A stretch of 64,000 nucleotides of DNA from Pseudomonas sp. G34 (GTDB lineage Bacteria; Pseudomonadota; Gammaproteobacteria; Pseudomonadales; Pseudomonadaceae). The DNA lies in contig NZ_JAVHZV010000030.1 of assembly GCF_031119625.1 (NCBI RefSeq), forward strand, positions 310,001-374,000, read 5' to 3'. Under the pieces are notes generated by a model that was not told the origin of the DNA, searched no databases, and saw only the letters and a list, made by a program, of their open reading frames with translations. Positions 50,738-60,300 of the stretch are shown here, piece after piece (within the stretch, counting starts at the first letter, position 1; every line of letters starts with the position of its first letter). Position numbers and translations under genes: made by a program.

Positions 50738-51457
50738 ATGCGCCTTTCCCGTTTCTTCATCGACGCTCCCCTCTCCCTCGGCCAACACCAGTTGCCCGAA
50801 GCCCAGGCCCATTACATCGGCCGGGTGCTGCGCCATGCCGCGGGCGATGCGGTGCAACTGTTCGATGGCAGCGGCCAGGAGTTCCTCGGCGAGCTGATCG
50901 AGGTGGGCAAGAAGAACGTGCGCGTCGAGTTGCGCGAGCAATTCGCCGGGCAGGCCGAGTCGCCGCTGCACATCCACCTGGGCCAGGGGCTGTCGCGCGG
51001 CGAGCGCATGGACTGGGCAATCCAGAAGGCCACCGAACTCGGCGCCCAGGTAATCAGCCCGATCATCAGTGCGCGCTGCGAGGTACGCCTGAAGGATGAA
51101 CGCACCGACAAGCGCATGGCCCACTGGCGCCAGGTGGCGATCAGCGCCTGCGAGCAATGCGGTCGCTCAGTGATTCCGCTGATCCACCCGCCCATCGCCC
51201 TCGGCGACTGGCTGCAGCAAACCGAGGCGGACCTCAAGCTGGTGCTGCACCCGGTTGCCGAACCGCTGAGCAGCCATGCCAAGCCGGCGACGCTGGCCTT
51301 TCTGATCGGCCCCGAGGGCGGTCTCGCCGATGCCGAGGTGGAGCAGGCGAAAAGCGCGGGCTTCCACGCCGCGCGCCTGGGGCCACGGGTACTGCGCACC
51401 GAAACCGCGCCGGTTGCCGGCCTCGCCCTGGCCCAGCACCTGTGGGGCGATTTCTAG
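50738..51457 (+). CDS. rsmE: 16S rRNA m3U1498 methyltransferase RsmE
   Basis: 239-aa SPOUT-fold RNA methyltransferase that methylates N3 of U1498 in 16S rRNA using SAM. An N-terminal PUA-like domain (about residues 1-70, with HYIGRVLRHAAGD) precedes the knotted SAM-binding domain, whose signatures LIGPEGGL and LGPRVLRTETAP are intact. ATG 50738 begins MRLSRFFID, the standard start. It lies on the same strand as bioA and upstream of a cytochrome b561 gene 125 bp away. Length is typical. Confidence 0.96.
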   Translation: MRLSRFFIDAPLSLGQHQLPEAQAHYIGRVLRHAAGDAVQLFDGSGQEFLGELIEVGKKNVRVELREQFAGQAESPLHIHLGQGLSRGERMDWAIQKATELGAQVISPIISARCEVRLKDERTDKRMAHWRQVAISACEQCGRSVIPLIHPPIALGDWLQQTEADLKLVLHPVAEPLSSHAKPATLAFLIGPEGGLADAEVEQAKSAGFHAARLGPRVLRTETAPVAGLALAQHLWGDF

Positions 51458-51582
51458 GTTTTCCGGCAACGAACTCGTCGGCCAGGCAGCCCCTGGCAGC
51501 GCCAGTAAGGCCGCAAGAAAATCAGCGCCGATTGACTATCATCACTACAGCACCCGCGTAGCGGACATGATGAGAGCCGACC

Positions 51583-52104
51583 ATGAATGAGCGCTATTCG
51601 GGCCCCCAGATCGTGCTGCACTGGCTCAGCGCCGTGCTGGTCATCTGCACCCTGTCACTGCCCTACGCCCAGGATCTGCTGGCCGACCTGCTCGGCGGCA
51701 GCGGCGACGTGTTCACCCTGCACAAATCCCTGGGCCTGAGCATTCTGCTGCTGACCGTGCTGCGTCTGCTGCTACGTGCCCGGCACGGCACACCGCAACG
51801 GCTGGTCGACAGCGCCAGCTGGCAGCGCCTGGCGGCCAAGCTGGGCCATGCCGCCCTGTACCTGCTGTTGCTCGCGATGCCGTTGAGCGGCCTGCTGTTC
51901 GGCAAGCGGCCGGTGGAGCTGTTCTGGCTGCTGACGATCGATCCGCTGCCGGTTTCCGATACCACCCGCGCCCTGGCTCGCCAATTTCACCTGACGGCCA
52001 AGTACCTGTTATTCGCGTTGATCCTGGGCCACGCCTGCATGGCGCTCTGGCACCATTATCGGCTGCGCGATGGCGTACTCAGGACGATGCTGCCGCGGCG
52101 CTGA
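51583..52104 (+). CDS. Cytochrome b561 family protein (downstream of rsmE)
   Basis: 173-aa four-helix membrane cytochrome, distinct from the one at 44.5 kb. Haem-ligand candidates are the histidines in VLHWLSAVLV, TLHKSLGLS, KLGHAALYLL and LGHACMALWHH; the last helix shows the usual His pair region. It probably passes electrons at the inner membrane, partner unknown. It is not paired with a YceI gene; its 3' end faces a ferritin-like gene, convergent at 37 bp. In the P. aeruginosa order I recall, chpD and chpE lie in this interval instead. Confidence 0.87.
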   Translation: MNERYSGPQIVLHWLSAVLVICTLSLPYAQDLLADLLGGSGDVFTLHKSLGLSILLLTVLRLLLRARHGTPQRLVDSASWQRLAAKLGHAALYLLLLAMPLSGLLFGKRPVELFWLLTIDPLPVSDTTRALARQFHLTAKYLLFALILGHACMALWHHYRLRDGVLRTMLPRR

Positions 52105-52141
52105 TGCCGGCCGGGGCGCGGCGTGCGCCCTGCAGCCTGGA

Positions 52142-52672
52142 TCAGAGGTCGTCGAGAATGTCCGACATGTCGTCGGCGTGCTCTTCTTCCTGGGCGAGGA
52201 TGTCTTCGAAGATGCGCCGCGTGGTGGGGTCGTCATTGCCCAGGTAGGCGATGATTTCGCGGTAGCTGTCGATCGCGATGCGCTCGGCCACCAGGTTCTC
52301 GGTGACCATCTCCTTGAGCGAGCTACCGGCGACGTACTCGGCATGGGAGCGCGCCGTCAGGGTGGCCGGGTTGAAGTCCGGCTCGCCACCGAGCTGGGTG
52401 ATGCGCTCGGCCAGCCTGTCGGAGTGTTCCAGTTCCTGCTGGGCATGCTCGAGAAACTCGGCAGCCGCCACGCTGGCCTTGAGGCCGCTGGCCATGTGGT
52501 AGTGGCGCTTGTAGCGCAGATAGCAGACCAGCTCGGTGGCCAGCGACTCGTTGAGCAGGCGCAGCACGGTTTCGCGGTCGGCCGTGTAGCCTTCGGTGAT
52601 CGCCCCGGATTCGAGGTGCTGGCGGGCACGCTGGCGCAGAATGCTGATATCGGTGAGAGGGGTGGCGCTCAT
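52142..52672 (-). CDS. Ferritin-like (bacterioferritin/Dps-related) protein
   Basis: 176-aa four-helix-bundle protein of the ferritin-like superfamily. Di-iron ligands are visible: E in NESLATELVCYLRYKRHYH, the ExxH in LEHAQQELEHSDR, and later NLVAERIAIDSYREI plus EEEHADDMSDIL. No haem-ligand methionine at the bacterioferritin position is obvious, so it may be a non-haem member that stores iron or detoxifies peroxide. GGAG precedes ATG 52672. It is convergent with a b561 gene and transcribed in the same direction as the chp genes, 126 bp after chpC, so partial read-through is possible. Confidence 0.85.
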   Translation of the reverse strand: MSATPLTDISILRQRARQHLESGAITEGYTADRETVLRLLNESLATELVCYLRYKRHYHMASGLKASVAAAEFLEHAQQELEHSDRLAERITQLGGEPDFNPATLTARSHAEYVAGSSLKEMVTENLVAERIAIDSYREIIAYLGNDDPTTRRIFEDILAQEEEHADDMSDILDDL

Positions 52673-52798
52673 GACTTTTCTCCATCGGCTTACGGTTGAG
52701 TGCGCTGGCTCTGCTGGCTGGCGTCACTCGTGTGTGAGTCGCTGCGAAGAAGAAAAGTTTGACCTGTTTCTGGATGTTACCGCCGTTTCGCTTGTACC

Positions 52799-53269
52799 TC
52801 AGATCAACTCGGCATCGGCGAGTAGCTGCTCGAGGCCTTCGAGATCGGGAATCCGCAGCACGCTATCGTCCACCCTGACCGCCGCCAGTTCCAGCGGCGC
52901 CAGCTCGGCATCGGCACGCGGCAGGTCCTCGGTGATGCGCAGGGAGCGCGGAATACCCTGCACCAGCAGGGCGATGAACTTGACGTTGGCGCGACCGCCC
53001 AGGGCGTTGAGAATGGCGATCCGGGCGCCGCTGCCCACCACCGGCTGAGCGCCACTGGCGGCCTCGAAACTGAGCAGCGGCAGGCTCAGGTCACGCCAGG
53101 CCACCTGGCCGAGAAACCAGCCCGGCATGCCGGCCATGGCCGGCGGTGCCCGGTAGGGAATCAGCTCGGCCACCGCCACGTTGGGCAGCAGCAGGGTGCG
53201 ATCGGCCAGCGGCACGACCAGACCGGTCAGGCTGCTGACGCTGTTCTGGGTAGCGACGGCTTGGCTCAT
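52799..53269 (-). CDS. chpC: CheW-like adaptor ChpC of the Pil-Chp system
   Basis: 156-aa single CheW domain (VVPLADRTLLLPNVAVAEL, PGWFLGQVAWRDLSLPLLSFE, VKFIALLVQGIPRSLRIT) that links chemoreceptors to the ChpA kinase in type IV pilus control. In P. aeruginosa ChpC is the second CheW-like protein besides PilI and may serve an alternative receptor input. AGGATG lies before ATG 53269, and the gene follows chpB after 12 bp, the last visible member of this leftward operon. Length is normal. Confidence 0.9.
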   Translation of the reverse strand: MSQAVATQNSVSSLTGLVVPLADRTLLLPNVAVAELIPYRAPPAMAGMPGWFLGQVAWRDLSLPLLSFEAASGAQPVVGSGARIAILNALGGRANVKFIALLVQGIPRSLRITEDLPRADAELAPLELAAVRVDDSVLRIPDLEGLEQLLADAELI

Positions 53270-53281
53270 GAAAACATCCTG

Positions 53282-54340
53282 TTAGACAGCGAATGAGGTA
53301 GGAAGAGCGTGCCGGCCACTGGCGCACTGCTCGGCGAGGTGCTCGACGAGGGCCGCCGCCAGTTCTCGCGGGTCGGCGGTAAAGCTGCTGTAGCCGCCCT
53401 CGCGCAAGCTGTCGGGCATGCTCGAGCAGGCGCAACTGTCGGCCCGCTGCGTCCAGATCAGCCCGCCCTGGCGTTTCACGTAGGCGGCGGCGGCACTGCC
53501 ATCGCTGCCCATGCCGCTGAAGGCGATCACCCCACTGTTGGCAGCGTAGCGCTGCGCCAGGTTGAGCATCATCTGGTCGATCGACGGGCTGTAGGGCTCC
53601 GGCCAGGGACGATTGGCGACCCGCATCACGCCGTCATCGGCAAAGGTCAGCTCGCTGCTGATCGGCACCACCACCACCTCGCCACAGCGCAGGGTATCGC
53701 CATCGCGCACCGTGCCGACCCGCCACTGGCTGTGGCGGCCAACGGCCTGGGGCAGCGTGGTCTCGAAGCTGGGGTCGATATGCTGGGCATACAGGAAGGC
53801 CACCGGCAGGCCGCCCGGCAGCGCATCGAGAAACGCCTTCACCGCCGCCGGCCCGCCCAGCGAAGCCGCCAGCAGCCAGACTTGCCGCGCCGGCTCGCCG
53901 GCCTGCAGCGGGGTATCGGCCAGCACCGCTGGCAAATCGATGCGTTCAGGCCGCTGCGCCTCGGCCAGCAAGCTGTCCAGGCCGCCACCGGCAGTGGCCA
54001 GGGCAGGATCGCCGACCAGTTTCTTCAGCTTGCCGACCAGGCGGCGCTCCCAGCGCGGGTAATGTTCGGAGCTGCGCTCGGGCGCGTGGCCCTCGCCGAA
54101 CAGCACCGGCACCTCGGCGCCGGCCATCAGGGCGTCGATCAGCGGCAGTTCATCGGACTGCATCAGGTCGACCAGCCACAGGTCGGCTTCACAGCCCTGC
54201 AGCGCCGCCTCGTCGAGGCGCCCCGGGTCGCTGTTGAGCACCACCTGGTAACCGTTGCTGCTCAGGGCCTGCTGCAGCACATGGCGTTGCAACGAGGTGT
54301 CGGCGATCACGGCAATACGGGCCGCACAGGATTGGCTCAT
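53282..54340 (-). CDS. chpB: CheB-type methylesterase ChpB
   Basis: 352-aa receptor methylesterase that removes methyl groups from PilJ, opposing PilK. The C-terminal catalytic domain holds the Ser-His-Asp triad: S160 in LLAASLGGPAAV, H187 in YAQHIDPSF and the aspartate in SGMGSDGSAAAA. The N-terminal 130 residues resemble a degenerate receiver (IADTSLQRHVLQQ, LWLVDLM), so phosphorylation control may be altered. ATG 54340 overlaps the chpA stop by four bases, showing strict coupling. Confidence 0.92.
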   Translation of the reverse strand: MSQSCAARIAVIADTSLQRHVLQQALSSNGYQVVLNSDPGRLDEAALQGCEADLWLVDLMQSDELPLIDALMAGAEVPVLFGEGHAPERSSEHYPRWERRLVGKLKKLVGDPALATAGGGLDSLLAEAQRPERIDLPAVLADTPLQAGEPARQVWLLAASLGGPAAVKAFLDALPGGLPVAFLYAQHIDPSFETTLPQAVGRHSQWRVGTVRDGDTLRCGEVVVVPISSELTFADDGVMRVANRPWPEPYSPSIDQMMLNLAQRYAANSGVIAFSGMGSDGSAAAAYVKRQGGLIWTQRADSCACSSMPDSLREGGYSSFTADPRELAAALVEHLAEQCASGRHALPTSFAV

Positions 54341-57300
54341 GATCGCTTGGTCCACTTCTCGATGGAGTCGAGCAGCAGCGACTCCTGGTAAGGCTTGCCG
54401 AGGTACTCGTTGACGCCGATGCTCATCGCCCGCTCGCGGTGCTTCTCACCGGTACGCGAGGTGATCATGATGATCGGCAGGTCCTTGAGGCCTTCGTCGT
54501 GGCGAATCAGGTTGGCGACCTCGAAGCCGTCCATGCGCGGCATTTCGATGTCCAGCAACATGATGTCGGGGCGATGCTCCTGCAGCTGGGCGATGGCGTC
54601 GACCCCGTCCTTGGCGGTCAGCACGTTCATGCCGTTGCGTTCCAGCAGGCGGCTGGTGACCTTGCGCACGGTGACCGAGTCGTCCACCACCATGACCAGG
54701 GTCGGGCGTTCCACCTCGGCTTCCGCCGCGGCGCTGGCCTCGGCCGACAGCCGCGGGCGTACCTGATACTGCAGGTGGGCGTGCAGCTCGCGGATGGTCG
54801 CCAGCAGGTCGAGAATCACCACCACGCGGCCATCACCGAGGATGGTCGCCCCGGAAATGCCCGGCACCGTGGCGAACTGCGGGCCGAGGCTCTTCACCAC
54901 GATCTCCCGCGAGCCGGCCAGGGAATCCACCTGCACGGCCACCGCGTGTTCGCTCGAGCGCACCAGGATCACCGGCAGCGGCAGGCTCTGGCCGACCAGT
55001 TTGGGGTGCTGGCCATTGTTGAGCAGGTCGCCCAGGTAACGCAGCTCGTAGGCTTGCCCGGCGTATTCGAAACGGGGGGCATCGGGGCCGTAATAGCTTT
55101 CCAGCTCGTACGGCGAAACGCGCACGATACCTTCGATGGTGTTGAGCGGAATGGCGTACAGGTCTTCACCGGACAGCACCATCAGCGCGCGGTTGACCGA
55201 TACGGTGAACGGCAGGCGAATACGGAAGGTGGTGCCTTCGCCGCTGACCGAGTCGATGCTCATCGAGCCGCCGAGCTGCTTGACCTCGGCGTTGACCACG
55301 TCCATGCCGACGCCGCGCCCGGAAATCTGCGTGACCTTCTCGGCAGTGGAGAAACCCGCTTCGAGAATGAACTGCAGGATCTCGTGCTCGCCGAGGTCGG
55401 CACCAGCGTCCATCAGGCCGCGCTCGATGGCCTTGCGGCGCACCGCATCGAGGTTGATGCCGGCACCGTCATCGCTGAGCGTCAGCACGATGTCGCCGCC
55501 CTCACGGCCCAGGTCCAGGCGAATGCTGCCCTGCTCCGGCTTGCCGGCCTTGCTACGCACGGCAGCGCCTTCGATGCCGTGGTCGACGGCGTTGCGCAGC
55601 ATGTGTTCCAGCGGTGCGACGATGCGCTCGAGCACCGTGCGGTCCATCTCGCCATCGGCGTTGCCAACGGTGAATTCGACCTGCTTGCCCAGCTCGCTGG
55701 CGACCTGCCGCACGATCCGCCGCAGGCGCGGCACCAGGCGGTCGAAGGGCACCATGCGCGTGCGCATCAGGCCTTCCTGCAGCTCGGTGTTGACCCGCGC
55801 TTGCTGCAGCAACAGGGTTTCCGCGTCGCGGTTACGCGAGGCCAGGGTTTCCTTGAGATCCAGCAAGTCGGAGGCCGATTCGAACAACGCCCGCGACAGC
55901 TGCTGCAGCTGCGAGTGGCGGTCCATTTCCAGCGGGTCGAACTCCTCGTAGCCGGCGCGCTCGGCTTCGGCCTGGTAACGGCTGAGGATCTGCGCCTGGG
56001 TTTCGGTATCCAGGCGGCGCAGCTGATCACGCACGCGGTCGATGGTGGCTTCCATCTCGCTGAGGGTGAAGCCGAAATCGCTGACCTGCTGCTCGACACG
56101 GCCACGGAAGATCGAGGTTTCACCGGCCAGGTTGACCAGCCCTTCGAGCAGATCGGCGGGCACCTTGACCAGCTCCTGCGGGGCACGCCGTGCGGCGGCC
56201 TCCTCGGCGGCCACTTCGGCGCGTTGCACAAACGGCAGCACGCGGTTCTGCACCGCGACCGCCGGCAACTCGCTGGCGGCAACGATGGAGGTCACCGCCC
56301 GCGCCACCGGCTGCTCCGGCTCGGCCGGGCGCTCGTCCTGGGGTTGCTGCTGCAGGCGCGCGCGCAGCTCGTCGAGGCTCTTCTGCAGGCCTTCGAAGCC
56401 GGACTGCACGTCAAGGAACAGGCTGTCCGGCCAGGGCGCACCCTGGGCCTGGGCTTCGGTCAGGTGCTGCTCGAGATCGTGGCTCTGATCCCCCAGCTGC
56501 TTCTGCCCGGCCAGCCGCGCACCGCCCTTGAGGGTGTGCAGGATACGCAGCAGCTCGTCGATACGGCTGGCGTCGTCACGCCGCTCTTCCCAGCGGCCGA
56601 TGCCGGCTTCCATGGCTTCGAGCAGTTCGTCGGCTTCCTCGAGAAAGATATCGAGGATTTCGTCGCCATCGGCATCGAAGGATTCCTGCGGCGCGGCGCT
56701 CAGGGGCACCGCGCGCGGTATGCTGAGCTGCTCGTCCGGGTTGGCGCGCAGGCGGCGAATGGTCTCGATCAGCTCGTCACCATCGGGCACCTGACGGTGC
56801 GAGCGCACGGCGTCGAGCATTTCGGCGAGGCGGTCGTGGCAGGCATGCAGCAGCTCGAACAGCATCGGGCTGGGGCGCAGGCGGCCGTTGCCGAGGTCCT
56901 CGTAGAGAAACTCCAGTTCGTGGGCCAGGTCGCCGATCTCGCGGATCTCGGCCATCCGCGCACCACCCTTGAGGGTGTGCAGGTCACGCTGCAGGGACTC
57001 CAGATCGAGGCTGTTGTCGACGTCATCCATCCAGTGGGTCAGGGCCGCACCGGCGCTGTCGATGATGTCGAAACCTTCCTCGAGAAAGATTTCCACCAGC
57101 TCGGGGTCGCGCTCGCTGTGCACCGCGGCTTGCGGCGCCGGCTCGGCGCGCACCACCGGCGGCTCGGCTGGCGCTACCAGGGGCTCGGCGACGGGCGCTT
57201 CGGGTTGCGGCTCATCCGCGGGCTCGAGCGCCTCGGGTAGGGCCGGTGCTTCGAGCTCGGCGTGCTGTTGATCCTGGCCACCGCGCTGGCGGAACTGGCG

Positions 57301-60300
57301 AATGGCTTCGACCAGCTCGTCGGCCGGCTGCGCCGGCTGGCGTGCCTGCAAGCTGGCGAGCATGCCACCGAGCAGCCCATGGCCCTGCTGCACGCTATCG
57401 GTGGCGAACGGGGATACACCGTAGCGGCGATCCACCAAACCTTCGTAAAGGGCTTCCAGCTCGTGGGCCAGCTCGCTGATCGGCGTCACGCCGGCCATGT
57501 TGGCACCGCCCTTGAGGGTGTGCATGTCGCGCTGCAACGACGACAACAGCGTGCGGTTGTCCGGCTCTGCCAGCCAGCGCTGCAGATTGCCGGCGGCGCT
57601 GTCGAGAATGTCCACCGCCTCTTCGAGGAAGATCGACTCCAGCTCGTTGTCGTCTGCTTCGGCGGCGTCGGCCGGCTCGCCGAGCGGCTGCTCAGCAACG
57701 TCCGAAGCGTGCAGTGCGCGGGTTGCCTCTTCCAGCTCGACCACCTGCAGGCCCGGCACATCGCCGGACAGCAGTGCCAGCTTGGCAGGGTCCAGCGCTT
57801 CGTCGAACAGCGCACGCAAGGCGGCTACGCGCTCGGGGCAGGCGCTGACTTCGAGGCCGGCGGCCACCTGGTCCATCATGCTGACCAGCGCTTCGTGGGC
57901 CTGTTCGGCCTCGTCGAAGAAGCGCTCGCTGACCGCCAGGCTGCCGTCTTCCACGGCGCCATAGACATCCAGCAACGCTTCGCACAGTTCGTCGATCTGC
58001 GGCAGTTCGGCCATTTCCGCGCCGCGCCCCAGGGTGGTCAGCTCTTCGAGCAGGGTATTGAGCTCCTGGCGCTCGGACGGCTGGGCGCGCCAGCGGCGCA
58101 GCACGTCTTCGGCATCCAGCAGGATGTCCATGCCCTCGGCCAGGAAGATGCTGATCAGTTGCGGATCACGACTCTCGCCGTGCTCGCCCTGACGCTGGCT
58201 CTGGGCGTGTTCGAGGCGTTGCTGATGCAACTGCTGAACCCGCTGCAGAAATTCCTCGGTACCCGGGATCGGGCGCAGGGGGTCGCTTTCCAGCTGGGCC
58301 AGGCCCTGACGGAACAGCGCCTGGGCCTCGACCAGCACCTCGGCTTCGGCCAGGTCCAGCGGCACCAGATTGACCTTGAAGTCCTTGACCATCTTCTCCA
58401 ACGGCGCGGCCACTTCCGCCATCGGCAGGATGCCCGCCATGTAGGCGCTGCCCTTGAGGGTGTGCAGGGCACGCTGCAGGTCATCGGTCACCGGCTGCGG
58501 CATTTCACGGGCGCAGTCGTCGAGAAAGGCGGCCAGGGTGTCGAGGTGGGTTTCCGCCTCGTTGCGGAAGATTTCCAGCAATTGCGGGTCCAGCCCGGCA
58601 TGTTCGTCATGCGCCGGTGCGGCAGCCTCGATCTCGCCCACGGGCTCGGCTACCGCAGCAGCCGGGGCGTCATGCTTTGGGAGGCTCAGCCCTTTGGCCA
58701 GGGCATGGGCGTCGGCTGCCAGGCGGTCGACATCGTCGCGCTGGCGCTGGGCCTGGGCGGCGAACTCGTCGACCAGCTCGGGGGTCAGCGCGACGACCTG
58801 GTTGATCACCTGCTTGACCTCGGCACCCGGCTGGATGCTGCGGTCGAGCACGCGGTTGAGCAGGTTCTCGATCGACCAGGCCAGCTCGCCGATGACCAGC
58901 GCACGCACCATGCGGCCACTGCCCTTGAGGGTGTGGAAAGCCCGGCGGATCTCGCTCAGTGCCTCGCGGTCTTCGGTATCGGCGCACCAGCGCGGCAGGA
59001 ATTCGCCGATGGTTTCCAGCACCTCACCGGCTTCCTCGATAAACACCTCACGCAGCTCTTCGTCGATGGGCTCTTCATCGGCAGGCGGCGGCAGCAGGCT
59101 TGGCGGCACGTCCAGCGCAGGCGGGTTGATCGCCTGGACCGGTGCGGCCATCACATCGGCCATGGACAGCGGCTTTTCGCCTTGTGGCTCCTCGACTGCC
59201 GGCGCCTCGGGCATACCGGGCAGCTCGACTTCCGGCAGTTGCAGGTCGTCCAGGTCGACCTCGTTCCACTGCGGTTCGTCGCTCGCCTCCAGCTCCAGAG
59301 ATTCGAGCTCCAGCGGCTGCTCTTCGAAACCCTGGGTGGGCAGATCCAGGAGCGGCAACTCGGCGGCGGTGGGCTCGGCAGCACTGGGCTCGAGATCGCT
59401 TTGCAGTTCGTCCAGCGACCACAGCTCGTCCTCGGCGCGGCCGTGCTGCTCGGGCGCGGTGGCCGGCTGCTCGTCGAGGTCGAAGGACCAGCTGTCATCG
59501 GCGAGCGAAGCAGGCGGCTCGGCTACCGGCAGGATTTCTGGCTCGCCAAGCTCCAGCGGCTCGGCGGACAGCAGGAAGGATTCATCCCGGCCTGCGCCGG
59601 CCGCGTCGTCCAACTCGCGGTCATCCAGCGCCCAGGCGTCATCGGCCACGGCGGCCTTGGCATCGGCATAGGGGTCGTCGCCGAGTTCGCCCAGGTCGAT
59701 GCCGTAGGGGTCAGTTGCTTCGTCGGCTTGCTCAGGCGTCAGCGCCTGGGGTTGCTCGGCGGCTGGCGACCAGCTGTCCGTCTGGTCAGTGGCAACCAGC
59801 GTCTCGGTGGCCTGCTCGCCGGGCTCGATGACCTCGCCGGGCAGCTCAGGCAGATCGGCAGGCTCGCAAGCCTGCGGCGCCGACAGCTGCTCATCCTGCG
59901 GCCAGTGGCTGTCGGCCACATCGGTGACAGCCTCGCCAAGCGGCTCCGGCTGTTCGAAAGCCGGCTCGTCCAGCACGGGTAGCTCATCCGCGGCGGGTTC
60001 CGTCGGTGCGTCGTGCCGGGCGTTGTCGACAGCCGGCGCGGCCAGCACGTCGATATCGTGCAGCGGATCATCCAGTGGCGCCGGTTCTTCCTCGGCGGGG
60101 GCGTCGAGGATCGACGGTTTTTCCTGCAGCGGATAACCCAACGCACCGAGGCTTTCCTCGGCCACATCGAGGATCAGGTCGCCCTGGGTGGCGTGGTCTT
60201 CGGACAGACGCTCCAGGTAGTACTCGACGCTGGTGATGGCATCGGCCAGGGTGTCGAGGTTCTGCCAGTTCGGCACGGCCTTGCGGGCCAGCAGCTGTTC

